64,000 bases of DNA from Shinella granuli. GTDB taxonomy: Bacteria > Pseudomonadota > Alphaproteobacteria > Rhizobiales > Rhizobiaceae. The notes under the pieces are model-generated. The model made no database searches and was not told where the DNA came from. It was given only the letters and a program-made list of their open reading frames with translations. Made by a program: the position numbers and the translations under genes. This document shows positions 41,159 through 51,090 of the stretch, piece after piece (position 1 is the stretch's first letter; each line of letters begins with the position of its first letter). The stretch covers positions 1,745-65,744 of the forward strand of contig NZ_SLVX01000008.1 in assembly GCF_004341885.1 (NCBI RefSeq). Reading direction: 5' to 3'.

Positions 41159-42064
41159 TCAGGCGGCGCGTGCGCCGCCGCCATGGGCCATCACGAGATC
41201 GCGGAGCGGCTCGAAGAGCGCACCGCCGAGGTCCGGGCGGGCCAGCGCGAAGGCGACATTCGCCTCGATGAAGCCCTGCTTCGAGCCGCAGTCATAGGTT
41301 CGCCCCTCGTAGACATGGGCATGGAAGGGCTGCGTGGCGGAGAGCTTCAGCATGCTGTCGGTCAACTGGATCTCGTTGCCGGCGCCGCGCTGCTGGCGGG
41401 CGAGATGGCCGAACACCTCCGGCTGGAGGATGTAGCGCCCGTTGAGGAAGAAGTTGGAGGGCGCTTCGCCCGGTGCCGGCTTTTCCACCATGTGGGTGAC
41501 GGTAAAGCCGTGCCGCACGGCCACGCCCTTGCCGACGATGCCGTATTGCGAGGCCTCCTCGGGCGCGCATTGCTCGACGCCCACCACATTGCCGCCGACC
41601 TCGCCATAGAGGTCCATCAGCCCGGACAGGCAGCCGCGCGGGCCGAAGGACACCATGTCCGGCAGGAGCAGCGCGAAGGGCTCGTCGCCGATGAGATCGC
41701 GCGCGCACCAGACCGCATGGCCAAGGCCGAGGGGGGCCTGCTGGCGGGTGAAGCTCACCGCGCCCGCCGCCGGCAGCAGCCGGCCGAGCTCGCTGACCGC
41801 GGCCTCCTTGCCGGAGCGCTCCAGCGAGGAGATCAGCTCCGGCGTGTCGTCGAAATGGTCCTCGATGACCTGCTTGTTGCGGCTGGTGACGAAGACGACA
41901 TGCTCGATGCCGGCCTCGCGCGCCTCGTCGAGGGCATATTGCACGACCGGGCGATCGACGATGGTCAGCATTTCCTTCGGCATGGCCTTGGTGGCCGGCA
42001 GGAAGCGGGTGCCGTTGCCGGCAACCGGGATGACGGCCTTGCGGACGGTCTTGGTTCGCTCCAT
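41159..42064 (-). CDS. exoN: UTP-glucose-1-phosphate uridylyltransferase ExoN
   Basis: A 301-aa nucleotidyltransferase of the GalU type. The nucleotide-binding signature [24 protein letters not shown] covers residues 10-33; LLLPD and [21 protein letters not shown] are further GalU hallmarks. It makes UDP-glucose, the glucosyl donor for seven of the eight succinoglycan sugars. AAAGGA lies seven bases before the ATG. It follows exoO after four bases. Confidence 0.93.
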   Translation of the reverse strand: MERTKTVRKAVIPVAGNGTRFLPATKAMPKEMLTIVDRPVVQYALDEAREAGIEHVVFVTSRNKQVIEDHFDDTPELISSLERSGKEAAVSELGRLLPAAGAVSFTRQQAPLGLGHAVWCARDLIGDEPFALLLPDMVSFGPRGCLSGLMDLYGEVGGNVVGVEQCAPEEASQYGIVGKGVAVRHGFTVTHMVEKPAPGEAPSNFFLNGRYILQPEVFGHLARQQRGAGNEIQLTDSMLKLSATQPFHAHVYEGRTYDCGSKQGFIEANVAFALARPDLGGALFEPLRDLVMAHGGGARAA

Positions 42065-42068
42065 GGCA

Positions 42069-43058
42069 TTATCCTTTGTTCTTGAGCGGCAGGTCTTCCG
42101 CTGTCGTTGGGGAAAGGGCCGCGCGCGCCGTCAGGCGGCGCCACCGGGTGGCGATCGGCATCGAAAGATGCCGGAGCGCGACGGGATCGCCGAGCGCCAC
42201 CTTGAGGGCGGGCCCGAGCGAACGGTTCTTCAGATGCTGGACGAGCGCGAGGAAGGACCGGGTCTCTTCGAGGTTGCGCGTGCGCCGGCGCTGGGCCGCG
42301 GCGGCCGCGCCCTGAAGCGGGAAGCGGGCGAGAAAGCGTCGGTCGCCGGCCAGCATCGCATCGACATGGTGAAGGTGCAGCACGCGCGAGATCGACCCCT
42401 CGCGGATGTGGTAGACATAGCCCGCCTCGGGCACGATGGCAGAGGTCCCGCCCGCGGCGAGCACCGAGGCGAGCAGGAGATAGTCCTCACCGATGCGCAG
42501 CGCCTCGTCGAAGGCAAGGTCCTTCTCTTCAAGGAAGGACCGGCGGAAGACCGGCTTCATGTAGCCGAAAGTGTGCGTGGCGCGGAAAATCCGGTTGGCG
42601 TCGATGAAGACGGGCAGCGTCAGGGCCGGCATGGCGGCGAGTTGCGCCGCATCGAACATCCGCTCGTTGCGGCCGTCGGCATGCAGCACGTCGAGATTGT
42701 CGACGACGACGGCGGCGCCCTTCGCCTCGGCCGCAGCGATCATGCGGCAAAGGCGATCCGGCTGCATCGTGTCGTCGGCGTCGAGCACCGCGATCCAGCG
42801 GCCCCGCGCGGCGGCAAAGCCCGCATTGCGCGCCCCGCCTGGTCCGCGGTTGCGATCGAGCGGCAGGAGTGTCAGCCCGGGCGTGCCGAGCGCGACGACG
42901 GTCGCGCGTGTCGCGTCCGCCGAACAATCGTCGACGACGACGATCTCCACGGTCACGCCCTCCTGCGCGGCGGCGCTGCGAATGGCGTCGCCGATCGTAT
43001 CGGCCGCGTTGTAGGCGGCGATCACGACGGAGACATCGGGCGGGAGCGTGCGGGTCAT
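42069..43058 (-). CDS. exoO: Succinoglycan glycosyltransferase ExoO
   Basis: A 329-aa family 2 glycosyltransferase. The GT-A fold opens with [19 protein letters not shown]; the metal/UDP site is the DADD motif ([12 protein letters not shown], residue 93 onward), and [17 protein letters not shown] is the acceptor-side ED motif. The order exoP-exoN-exoO-exoM-exoA-exoL identifies it as exoO, which in S. meliloti adds a glucose to the growing side chain. The first ATG overlaps the exoM stop. It resembles the exoU product in this window. Confidence 0.88.
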   Translation of the reverse strand: MTRTLPPDVSVVIAAYNAADTIGDAIRSAAAQEGVTVEIVVVDDCSADATRATVVALGTPGLTLLPLDRNRGPGGARNAGFAAARGRWIAVLDADDTMQPDRLCRMIAAAEAKGAAVVVDNLDVLHADGRNERMFDAAQLAAMPALTLPVFIDANRIFRATHTFGYMKPVFRRSFLEEKDLAFDEALRIGEDYLLLASVLAAGGTSAIVPEAGYVYHIREGSISRVLHLHHVDAMLAGDRRFLARFPLQGAAAAAQRRRTRNLEETRSFLALVQHLKNRSLGPALKVALGDPVALRHLSMPIATRWRRLTARAALSPTTAEDLPLKNKG

Positions 43059-43984
43059 CGCGTCGCGGCCTCCGGCTGTCCGTAGGGTTCGATGGCGCGG
43101 GCGCCGAAAAGGCCGCCGATCACGCCGGCATGCAGCAGGCCGCGCAGGAGGAAGCGGTTGCGCTGCACCGGCAGGAGGACGAAGGCCGTTGCCGCCGCAA
43201 GGCAGAAGCCGGCCTTCGCGGCGGCGAGCCCCGCCGCGCCGGTCCGGCCCGTGCCGCGCCCGGCAAGAAGCCGGCCATGGGTCTGGCCCATGCGCAGGCG
43301 ACGCTGCGCCAGCCAGGAAAACCGGGCGCGCGCGGGCGGAACCGGCTCGTTGACCCAGGCCTCGCCGGCAAAGGCGATGCGCCCACCGGCGGCGTGCACC
43401 TCGCCGAAGAAGGCGGTGTCCTCGCCACCGCTGCGGCCGAGCGCATGGTCGAACCGGCGGCCGGCGATGGCCGGCGCGGCAAGGCGCAGCAGCACGTTGC
43501 AGGTATAGCCGGTGCGGATCTCGCCGCTCACCCAGACGGGGCGGGTGGAATGGAAGTCGCCGCGCCGCATCCAGCCGGGGGCGTCCAGCCCGTACTGTGC
43601 CCTGACCGGGCCGAGGACCACGGCGGCGGCGCCCGTCGTCGCCGTGGCGAGCAGGTTTTCGAGCCATTGCGGCTCCACCGTCTCGTCGTCGTCGACGAAG
43701 GCGAGGAAGTCGGCATCGGCCGCCTCCAGGCAGGCATTGCGGGCGAGCGAGATGTTGCCGGCCGGGCAATGCACATAGGCAAGCGCCATCGGCAGGTTTT
43801 TGCGCGCGGCCTCGGCGCAAGGACGGGCGCTCGGCTCCACGTCGTTGTCGGCGACGATGACGCGCAGGGTAACGCCCGGCGGCACCGTCAGCGCGGCGAG
43901 CGAGGCCAGTGTCTCGCCCAGCGCCGCCATCCGCCGGAAGGTGCAGACAGCGATATCGATGCGGAGCGGAGCGGGGGCCATCAT
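43055..43984 (-). CDS. exoM: Succinoglycan glycosyltransferase ExoM
   Basis: A 309-aa family 2 glycosyltransferase with the GT-A start RIDIAVCTFRRMAALGETL, a VDDDE metal site (LAFVDDDETVEPQW) and GRSGGEDTAFFGEVHAAG. The C-terminal part is hydrophobic (about 255-295) and may contact the membrane. In S. meliloti ExoM adds the fourth sugar of the octasaccharide. Two ATG codons in a row (43984 and 43981) are possible starts. It overlaps exoA by four bases and exoO by four. Confidence 0.88.
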   Translation of the reverse strand: MMAPAPLRIDIAVCTFRRMAALGETLASLAALTVPPGVTLRVIVADNDVEPSARPCAEAARKNLPMALAYVHCPAGNISLARNACLEAADADFLAFVDDDETVEPQWLENLLATATTGAAAVVLGPVRAQYGLDAPGWMRRGDFHSTRPVWVSGEIRTGYTCNVLLRLAAPAIAGRRFDHALGRSGGEDTAFFGEVHAAGGRIAFAGEAWVNEPVPPARARFSWLAQRRLRMGQTHGRLLAGRGTGRTGAAGLAAAKAGFCLAAATAFVLLPVQRNRFLLRGLLHAGVIGGLFGARAIEPYGQPEAATR

Positions 43985-44979
43985 GCCGCGACCCTTCGCT
44001 GGCGGATGTCGAGAAGCTCGCGCCAGAAGCCGGCGGACCAGGCGAAATGCATGATCATGGCCGAGACGGCGGCGAGCGGGCCATAGGGGTTGCGCTGGCC
44101 GAGCGCCATCCAGGCGCCATAGCCGAGGCAGGCCGCCGCCCACAGCACGAAGGGCACGGCGGCGATCCAGGTGATGGCCGCCAGGAACGCCCCGACCGCC
44201 ACCGGCGCCACCATCAGCGGCAGAAGCTGGCGCAGGCTCGGGCGCGCGCGGTGCTTGAGGAAGTTGCGTGCCCGCCCGCGGCCATAGCGGAAATACTGCT
44301 TGAACAGCGGCCCGGCGCTGGCGCGCGGATAGTAGATCATCGCGGTGCGCGCGGTCATCCAGATCCGGTAGCCGGCCGCCTGCAGGCGATAGTCGTATTC
44401 CGCGTCCTCGTTGGCGGTGAAGGTCTCGTCGTAGCCGCCGACCGTGCGGAAGGCGGAGATGCGCATCAGCGCGTGGTGGCCGTGGTCGGTCCAATGGCTT
44501 TGCGCCCCGGCGCGATGCTTTGCGCCGCCGTTGCCGAGCACGGAATTCTGCGCGACGGCGGTGGCCTTCTGGAAGGTGCCGAAGCCGACGGTCTGCATGG
44601 CGACGACGACGGAATCGGCCCCGGTCGAGAGGGCTTCCTCGACGAGCACGCGGCAATAGTCCGCGGGATAGGTGCCGTGCGCGTCGATGCGGATGAGATA
44701 GTCGTGGTCCATGCCGAAGGTCTCGACGGCAAGGTTCACGGCCGCGCTCTGGATGCGCTTGGGATTGTCGAGGAGGTGCAGGTTCGGCACGCTTGCCGCA
44801 AGCTCGGCGGCGATGGCGCGCGTGCCGTCCGTGCTGCCGCCGTCGGCAATGACGAGCGTGGCGTTGAGCCCGGCCAGTGCCGGTTCCAGCTGCCGCACCA
44901 GCGGCTCCAGGTAGCGCGCCTCGTTGAGGCACGGGATCACGATCAGGCACCGCACGGATGTCACGGGGTCAATGGTCAT
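43981..44979 (-). CDS. exoA: Succinoglycan glycosyltransferase ExoA
   Basis: A 332-aa family 2 glycosyltransferase: RCLIVIPCLNEARYLEPLV, VIADGGSTDGT, IRIDAHGTYPADYC and NEDAEYDYRLQAAGYRIW are visible. The C-terminal 100 residues contain about three hydrophobic helices, which fits an inner-membrane enzyme. In S. meliloti ExoA adds the beta-1,3-linked second sugar (glucose) to lipid-linked galactose. The ATG at 44979 was chosen at the domain start; it overlaps the exoL end by 11 bases. Confidence 0.88.
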   Translation of the reverse strand: MTIDPVTSVRCLIVIPCLNEARYLEPLVRQLEPALAGLNATLVIADGGSTDGTRAIAAELAASVPNLHLLDNPKRIQSAAVNLAVETFGMDHDYLIRIDAHGTYPADYCRVLVEEALSTGADSVVVAMQTVGFGTFQKATAVAQNSVLGNGGAKHRAGAQSHWTDHGHHALMRISAFRTVGGYDETFTANEDAEYDYRLQAAGYRIWMTARTAMIYYPRASAGPLFKQYFRYGRGRARNFLKHRARPSLRQLLPLMVAPVAVGAFLAAITWIAAVPFVLWAAACLGYGAWMALGQRNPYGPLAAVSAMIMHFAWSAGFWRELLDIRQRRVAA

Positions 44980-46171
44980 GGCAATCCACCTTGCTTGCGA
45001 GAAGGGAGGGAGCGGGCGCGGGCTCCGCCGCCGGCGCGCGGAGCGCGGCAAGGCGCTGGACGAATGCGGCGCAATCGGCCCGGTCATGGATCCAGGGTTT
45101 CGGCCCGAGCCCGGCGAGCGCGGCGTGGAGCGCCCGGTAGCTGTCGTCGTCGAAGGCGGAAAAACGCGTCACCAGCGTTTCAAGGCGGGCATCCCGCAGC
45201 GCAATGCCGATGCCGCGCTGACCGGCAAGCCGCGCCGTCTCCGTTCCGCCCAGAACGATGGGCAGCGCGCCGTGGCGGCATCCCTCGTAGAGCCGGTTGG
45301 GCAGCAGCCACGCGGAGTTCAGCCCCTCCTCGAAGAAGTCGATCGCCCAGGCGAGATCGACGTCGCGGTAGATGGCGGCGAGATCCTCCGGATTGCGGTA
45401 GGGGCCTTCGAAGCGGATGAAGGGCTCGCGCGCCACGAGGCCGTCGAAATCGTCGAATTCCGACCGGGCGGGGCGGCCGCGCAGGATCACCTCGAAGCGG
45501 CCCTCCATGCGCCGCGTGAAGGCGGCGAGGAGATCGAGCGACTTGCGGCAACGGATCGCGCCGAACCAGCCGATGCGCCAGGGCTCGCCCGCCGGCTTTT
45601 TTGCCCGCGGGGGCAGGTCGTCCGTCGGGCCGTCCAGCGCCAGCACACGGTTTTCCACGAGATGGACCGGCGCCTTGACGCCAGAAAGCGGCCTGAAATA
45701 GTGCTCCACGAAGGCCGGCGAGCTGGTGACGAGGAGGCCGGCCTTGCGGGCGAAATGGCGCTCGGCCGCGCGCAGGCCGCGGCTCGCCACGCCCTTGCCG
45801 GTCAACAGTCGGTGGATGTCGAGGCATTCATAGGCGACCGGCACAGCGCCGCCGAAGATCGCCTGCGCCCGGCCGGCCAGCGCCAGCATTTCGAGATTGC
45901 GCGCGAGGATGACATCCGGCCGCGCCATGCCGGCCAGCCGCGGGCGAAGCGTGGCGCCGGCGCGGGCGACGGCCGCAAGGCGCTGGGCGAAGCGGGCGTC
46001 CCGTGTCGCGCCGAGCTCCACGGGAGCGACGCCCTCCACCGCCGCGAGCCGGTTCTCGCCGCGCCGGAAGCCGGCGAGCGTCACCTCCGCCCCGCCCGCG
46101 CGCAGCATCAGCACGCGGCGGCGCACGGCGGGATCGGAAAGATCGTGAACGAGATAGAGCACCCGGAGCAT
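44969..46171 (-). CDS. exoL: Succinoglycan glycosyltransferase ExoL
   Basis: A 400-aa GT-B type glycosyltransferase. The N-terminal domain starts MLRVLYLVHDLSDPAVRRR, and the C-terminal donor domain has RIGWFGAIRCRKSLDLLAAF and an ExxxxE-like PNRLYEGCRHGALPI. In S. meliloti ExoL adds the third sugar (glucose). The assignment rests on position between exoA and exoK and on fold; the protein is less diagnostic by itself than ExoY or ExoP. Confidence 0.82.
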   Translation of the reverse strand: MLRVLYLVHDLSDPAVRRRVLMLRAGGAEVTLAGFRRGENRLAAVEGVAPVELGATRDARFAQRLAAVARAGATLRPRLAGMARPDVILARNLEMLALAGRAQAIFGGAVPVAYECLDIHRLLTGKGVASRGLRAAERHFARKAGLLVTSSPAFVEHYFRPLSGVKAPVHLVENRVLALDGPTDDLPPRAKKPAGEPWRIGWFGAIRCRKSLDLLAAFTRRMEGRFEVILRGRPARSEFDDFDGLVAREPFIRFEGPYRNPEDLAAIYRDVDLAWAIDFFEEGLNSAWLLPNRLYEGCRHGALPIVLGGTETARLAGQRGIGIALRDARLETLVTRFSAFDDDSYRALHAALAGLGPKPWIHDRADCAAFVQRLAALRAPAAEPAPAPSLLASKVDCHDH

Positions 46172-46185
46172 CGGCCGCGTCCCAG

Positions 46186-46971
46186 TCAGTTCAGCAGGCA
46201 GGCGACGGAGCCGGCGAAGGGGCAGGCATCACCCTCGGCGGTGAAGGCGACGCGCTCCACCTCCAGCCGCGTCGGGCCGGCAAAGGCGAAGCGGCCCATC
46301 CAGCCGGTCAGCGTGTCGCTGCCCCACAGCGAGAGGAACACCTTCTGGGCGTTCACTGGCAGCGCCGCCGGATCGGTCACCTCGTGCACGAGGGCGCCGT
46401 TCACATAGTAGCGAAGCCGGTCCTTCTGCCAGACGAAGGCATAGTCGTTGAAGCCGGCATCCGCCGGGCCGGGAAGCGGCACCAGCTTCTCGTTGCCGCC
46501 CTTGCCGGCGACATACTGGTTGAGCTGGACGCGCGACGTGTCCTTGCCGAGCACCTCGAAATCGATCTCGTCGTGCTGTTTCTTGTCGGCCGGGCCGATA
46601 TAGGTGAAGAAGGCCGAGTTGAGGCCGGAGCCGGTCGCCGTCTTCATGCGCACCTCATAGGTGCCGTAGCCGTAGCGTTTGCGCGTCTGCACCTCGCCGC
46701 AGGCATAGTCGCGCTCGCCGGCTGGCGCCGCATCGAAGGAGAGCAGCAGCTTGCCGTCCCTGACCGCGACCTGGTCCTTCGACCAGGTGCAGTTCTGGTG
46801 CGCGCCGTTGTTCCAGCCGTCCGAGACGTACCAGAAGCCCGTATCGAGCGTATCGAACTCCTCGACGAAGGAGGTGCCGCTTGCGCCCTCCTGGGCGGCA
46901 AGGGGACCGGCTGCGGCGAGCGCCGCAAGAAGGGCGCCGGCCCGAAGGGCGTTTTTCAAGGAAGCGGTCAT
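46186..46971 (-). CDS. exoK: Secreted endo-beta-glycanase ExoK (GH16)
   Basis: A 261-aa secreted glycoside hydrolase of family 16. A signal peptide of about 26 residues (ending GPLAAQ) is followed by the beta-jelly-roll domain. The catalytic motif is HDEIDFEVLG with nucleophile E135 and acid/base E139. In S. meliloti ExoK cuts nascent succinoglycan to low molecular weight forms. Cysteines near the C terminus could form a disulfide. It lies five bases after exoH and 14 before exoL. Confidence 0.92.
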   Translation of the reverse strand: MTASLKNALRAGALLAALAAAGPLAAQEGASGTSFVEEFDTLDTGFWYVSDGWNNGAHQNCTWSKDQVAVRDGKLLLSFDAAPAGERDYACGEVQTRKRYGYGTYEVRMKTATGSGLNSAFFTYIGPADKKQHDEIDFEVLGKDTSRVQLNQYVAGKGGNEKLVPLPGPADAGFNDYAFVWQKDRLRYYVNGALVHEVTDPAALPVNAQKVFLSLWGSDTLTGWMGRFAFAGPTRLEVERVAFTAEGDACPFAGSVACLLN

Positions 46972-46976
46972 TCCGG

Positions 46977-48119
46977 TTACCTCCGTTGGGCGATGGAACC
47001 GCTCGGCTCCATCGGCGGATGCTGGCGCTGGCCCATGGGCGCCCGCGGGCTGCCCAGCCGGCGGCCGGTGAGGAGGGCGTGCAGCGACGGCGTGAAGCGC
47101 CGCGCGGCGGCATGGCTCACGACGAGGATGGCGAGCGCGAGCAGAGGGCTTGCGACATAGAAGAGCGGGTAGGCGTCCGCGCCGCCGATGCGGTTCCAGA
47201 CCATCCAGAACAGGACGAGCAGCGGATAGTGCGCGCAGAAGATCCAGAAGCTGAGGCCGCCGAGCTTCGCCAGCGCCGCGCCCGGCGCCGTGCGCACCAG
47301 AAGCGCGGAAAGCGCCCAGGCGCCGAAGATGCCGAAGATCGCCGTCAGGCTGCGCAGCATGTCCAGCCAGGCGGGGAATTCCGGGCCGAAGGCAAAGAGG
47401 GCGAGCGACAGCGCCACCGCCATGGCGAGCACGGCGAGGACGAGCGGCACGGCGAAGCGGTCGAGGCGGCGGATGTCGAAACGGTGCAGCGCGGCGCAGA
47501 CGCCGAAGCTGAAGCCGAACAGGATGGATTTCTTCAGGAAGATACCGTTCGGCAGCGGCAGCACCGCATAGGCGAGCATCAGCGTCAGCACGGTGCGCGG
47601 ATAGCGCAGCACGGCGATGGCGATGAGCGGCGAGAGGACAAGGCAGAGCAGCAGATCGCGCAGGAAATAGAGCGGGATGTTGACGGGCCAGGTCTCGATC
47701 GCGAAGGCGAGGTTCATCCATTCGCGCGGCGTGGCGTTCAGAACGTCCGGCAGGTAGCCGAAGCCGATGCCGCGCGACTGGGCCGCCAGCACGAGGAGGA
47801 GGAAGGCGGTGTTCCACAGGAGGAACGGCACGAGGATCGTCGAGGCCTTGGTGCGGAGCGTCCGGCGATAATCGAACCCCGCAAACCCGCGCTGGAAGAG
47901 CAGGTAGCCGGAAATCGCGCTGAGGCAGGGAACGCCGATCCTGAACAGGCTGTCGCCGAGGAAGACGCGCAGCCAGTCGAAGCCGCCGAACTGCCCGGCA
48001 TAGGGACTGGTCGCCGGATCATAGGGCACATGCACGAGGATGATGCCGCTGATCAGCACGATGCGCATCAGGTTGATGCGCTGTGAAACGGTCGCGTCGA
48101 TATCCACGGTGTCCGTCAC
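46977..48119 (-). CDS. exoH: Succinoglycan succinyltransferase ExoH
   Basis: A 380-aa membrane acyltransferase (acyltransferase 3 family) with about ten hydrophobic helices. SQRINLMRIVLISGIILVH carries the family start and its conserved histidine, and RIGVPCLSAISGYLLF is the second motif. ExoH adds succinyl groups to the octasaccharide. I chose the GTG at 48119; a TTG at 48155 is also in frame. It is the first gene of the exoHKLAMONP unit, with its promoter in the 353-base gap upstream. Confidence 0.88.
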   Translation of the reverse strand: MTDTVDIDATVSQRINLMRIVLISGIILVHVPYDPATSPYAGQFGGFDWLRVFLGDSLFRIGVPCLSAISGYLLFQRGFAGFDYRRTLRTKASTILVPFLLWNTAFLLLVLAAQSRGIGFGYLPDVLNATPREWMNLAFAIETWPVNIPLYFLRDLLLCLVLSPLIAIAVLRYPRTVLTLMLAYAVLPLPNGIFLKKSILFGFSFGVCAALHRFDIRRLDRFAVPLVLAVLAMAVALSLALFAFGPEFPAWLDMLRSLTAIFGIFGAWALSALLVRTAPGAALAKLGGLSFWIFCAHYPLLVLFWMVWNRIGGADAYPLFYVASPLLALAILVVSHAAARRFTPSLHALLTGRRLGSPRAPMGQRQHPPMEPSGSIAQRR

Positions 48120-48472
48120 CCCTCTGGTGTGCCGCTCCCCCAAGCGGCCGTTCAAACAAGAGCAGACTCGAGCCTACGAAGCGGAGTCTGGGTGACGGGA
48201 CGGAAAAAAATATGGCGGCGCAACAAATTCGCGTGATGGGAAGGTTGCATTGCAGCATAATGACAGGTGCGGCGCCGCTCGCGGAAGGGGAATTCCGCCC
48301 GCCGTCCGGCAAGACCAAGCGCCGCGGCATCAATTCTTTGCAGTCTATTCGAATATACTGATCTGCCTGCAATTATGGGATGCAGGAGCCTGTAAAGTTT
48401 TTTTCGATGACTGGCCGCGATCGGCCCGGCTGGGGGCCGATTGCGGCAAGGCGGGGCCGAAATGCGGCAGGC
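48120..48472. promoter_or_regulatory. Intergenic region between exoT and exoH; exoH promoter region
   Basis: 353 bases without a gene, where S. meliloti carries exoI. An inverted pair CAGACTC/GAGTCTG lies at 48163-48190, an AT-rich stretch at about 48330-48410 may hold the exoHKLAMONP promoter, and the hairpin ATCGGCCC/GGGCCGAT at 48420-48441 follows the exoT stop and may end that transcript. Confidence 0.5.
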
Positions 48473-49945
48473 TCAGGGCAAAGCGGGCGATGTCTTGGGC
48501 CGGCGCGCGAGATCGAGGAGCTTGCGCAGCAGCGGGCGCTCCGTCAGGAGGACCAGCACGCCGTAGAGGACGCCGCCGAGCGCGATGCCGGCGGCAAGCT
48601 GCAGGGCGGCCGGCAGTCGCGGGGCGAGGACGTGGTCGAGGGCGTAGCGCACGGCGAGCGCCATCAGCACGGCCGTCAGCATCGGGCGCACCGCGCGCAC
48701 GAAGCCGGAGAGGAACGGCGTGCCGTCGGCGCTGAACACCAGCCTGGAATAACCGACCAGCACGAGCGCGTTGACGATGCAGAGCGCCGTCATCGCCGCG
48801 ACCAGCGTGCCCTCATAGGCGCCATAGGCGACGGCGGCGGTGGTGACGACGGCGCGGCCGACCGCCCAGCGGAAGAGCGCGCCGCCATGGCCGGCGCCCT
48901 TCAGATAGGGGATGAAGGTGCTGCAGGGCGTCAGGATGCCCTTCGAGAGCGCGAGCAGGCCGAGCACCGGCCAGGCGGCCGCCCATTGCGGGCCGAACAG
49001 CAGGAGCATGGCGGGTTCGGCGAGCGCCCACAGGCCGAACATCATCGGCGCGAGCAGCAGGGTCGTCAGCTGCGTGCTGAGCATCAGCGCCTGCGAACGG
49101 CGTTCGCGGTCGTGCATCATCGCGCTGAAGGCGGGAAAGAGCACGCCCATGACGGCGGACAGCACCACCTGGTTGGGAATGCTGGAAAAGCGGTTGGCCG
49201 CAGAATAGGCCCCGGCCTCCGCCAGCCCCAGGAAGCGCGAGATGACGACCATCGGCGACTGGAAGGTGACGAAATTGGCGATCTCCGAGCCCATCAGCCC
49301 GAGGCTGAAGCGCGCGAGCCGCGTCACCTCCCCAAGGCGGAAGCTAAGGCGCGGCAGGTAGCGCGAGACGAAGAACAGGCCGGCAAGCCGCACGACGCCC
49401 GCCACGAAGAGCTGGACGACCAGCGCGACGACGCCGAAGCCGGCGAGCGCCAGCGCGACCGCGGCGATCGCCGCCAGCGATTCGGACACCATGCTCCACA
49501 GCGCATCCTTGCTGAACTGCATGCGCCGGGCGACGAGGGCATAGGCGACGTCGCCGGCAAGCTGCAGCGGGACGAGCAGGCTCATCAGGCGCAGGAGCGG
49601 GGCGGCATCGGCCGCGCCGAGCCAGCCGGCCAGCGGCTCGGCCCAGAAAAACAGCCCCGCCGCCATCAGGAAGGCGAGCGCCAGATTGGCCCAGAACACG
49701 GAGTGGATCGTCTCCTCGTCCTCCCGCGGTTCGAGGATGAGGGCTGAGGCGAGGCCCGCCCCGCCGATCATCGCCAGGAACTGCACGAGGGCGAGCGCGA
49801 CGGCCACCGCGCCGAACTCCTCGGGCGAAAGCAGCCGGGCGAGAATGGGCACCGTGACAAATTTAAGCCCGAATGTGCTTGTCTTGGATAGGACGCTCCA
49901 GCCGACGTTTCGCGTCACCGACTTCGCGTTCACCTGCTGGGACAT
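48473..49945 (-). CDS. exoT: Succinoglycan export flippase ExoT (Wzx-type)
   Basis: A 490-aa polysaccharide transporter of the MOP superfamily with about 12-14 hydrophobic helices. It begins NVGWSVLSKTSTFGLKFVTVPILARLLSPEEFG, typical of the MviN/Wzx-like family. It is expected to flip lipid-linked succinoglycan units to the periplasm. The gene is divergent from exoW across 122 bases, which must hold promoters for both. Confidence 0.9.
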   Translation of the reverse strand: MSQQVNAKSVTRNVGWSVLSKTSTFGLKFVTVPILARLLSPEEFGAVAVALALVQFLAMIGGAGLASALILEPREDEETIHSVFWANLALAFLMAAGLFFWAEPLAGWLGAADAAPLLRLMSLLVPLQLAGDVAYALVARRMQFSKDALWSMVSESLAAIAAVALALAGFGVVALVVQLFVAGVVRLAGLFFVSRYLPRLSFRLGEVTRLARFSLGLMGSEIANFVTFQSPMVVISRFLGLAEAGAYSAANRFSSIPNQVVLSAVMGVLFPAFSAMMHDRERRSQALMLSTQLTTLLLAPMMFGLWALAEPAMLLLFGPQWAAAWPVLGLLALSKGILTPCSTFIPYLKGAGHGGALFRWAVGRAVVTTAAVAYGAYEGTLVAAMTALCIVNALVLVGYSRLVFSADGTPFLSGFVRAVRPMLTAVLMALAVRYALDHVLAPRLPAALQLAAGIALGGVLYGVLVLLTERPLLRKLLDLARRPKTSPALP

Positions 49946-50067
49946 GGCGGATACCTGCTCGAAAAAGGAGCCCTGGCGACGACGAAATGCCTGCGCCGGA
50001 AACGGCCGCGCCCCCGTGGGAGGAGACCATGCGAAACTCTTTCTAGAGAAACCACAGGGACGAAAAG

Positions 50068-51027
50068 ATGGCGAAGCTGACAGTTATCATCCCCTTCTAC
50101 CAGAAGGAGCCGGGCATCCTGGAGCGTGCGCTCAGGTCTGTTTTTGCCCAGAATTTCAACGACTTCGATGTCATCGTCGTCGACGACGAATCGCCGTATC
50201 CGGCCGATGGCGACATCATCGCCCTTTCGCCGGAAGACCAGGCGCGCGTGCGCATCCTGCGGCAGGAAAATGCCGGGCCGGGCGGCGCGCGCAACACCGG
50301 GCTCGACCATGTCGCGCCGGAAACCGAGCTCGTCGCCTTCCTTGATTCGGACGACACCTTCGCCCCCGGGCACCTTTCCCGCGCCCATGCGGCGATGACC
50401 CAGTTCGGGGCCGATTGCTACTTCGCCTCCATCACCGGGGGCGATGCCTTCTACTATCATTTCGGCGTCGCCGATCTTGCGGAAAGCGAGACCGTCGTGC
50501 GGCTCGTGGAGGATCCGCTCCTCATCGAAATCCCCGGCCTGACGCAGGTCATGCTGAAGAACTGGAGCTTCCTGCACCTCTCCGCGATGGTCATCGGCCG
50601 GCCGCTGATCGAGCAGGTGCGCTTCGATGCGGCGCTGCGGCTTGCCGCCGAAGACGTGCTGTTCTTCTGCGATTGCGTGCTGGCGGCCAGACGCGTCGTG
50701 CTCGGCGCGGAGGCGGGGGCCATGCGCGGGGAGGGGGTCAACATCTTCCACGGCGTCGACAACGATTCCCCGCAATTCCTGCGCCAGCAGTTCAACACCT
50801 GGCTGGCGCTCGACCGGCTGGAGACGCGCTTCACCGAGCGGCCGGCGGAGGTCGCCTCGCTGCGCGCCTACAAGCAGACCGCCAGGCGCCAGGCGCTTTG
50901 GGGCCAGGCGCGGCGCGTCAAGCGGCGCAAGCTGCCCCAGTTCGACATGCTCGCCCGCTGGGCACTGCGCGATCCGCGGCTGATCGCCAGCGCCTTCGCG
51001 CTCGCCGTCGGCAAGGTGTCCCGCTGA
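50068..51027 (+). CDS. exoW: Succinoglycan glycosyltransferase ExoW
   Basis: A 319-aa family 2 glycosyltransferase with KLTVIIPFYQKEPGILERALRS as GT-A start, VVDDESPYPADGD, NAGPGGARNTGL and the metal site LDSDDTFAP (about residue 93). RLAAEDVLFFCDCVLA is the acceptor ED motif. In S. meliloti ExoW adds the terminal beta-1,3 glucose of the side chain. It is followed by exoV on the same strand after 63 bases. Confidence 0.88.
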   Translation: MAKLTVIIPFYQKEPGILERALRSVFAQNFNDFDVIVVDDESPYPADGDIIALSPEDQARVRILRQENAGPGGARNTGLDHVAPETELVAFLDSDDTFAPGHLSRAHAAMTQFGADCYFASITGGDAFYYHFGVADLAESETVVRLVEDPLLIEIPGLTQVMLKNWSFLHLSAMVIGRPLIEQVRFDAALRLAAEDVLFFCDCVLAARRVVLGAEAGAMRGEGVNIFHGVDNDSPQFLRQQFNTWLALDRLETRFTERPAEVASLRAYKQTARRQALWGQARRVKRRKLPQFDMLARWALRDPRLIASAFALAVGKVSR

Positions 51028-51090
51028 TTCTCTTTCGCGCCGGGCGGGAACGCCCGGTCCCTTGCGCCCCGCTCTTCCAAGGAGGTGGAC

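Noticed and set aside
38703-41297. 864-codon plus-strand frame opposite exoP
   Set aside because: ExoP on the minus strand has all kinase and Wzz features; the plus frame is not protein-like.
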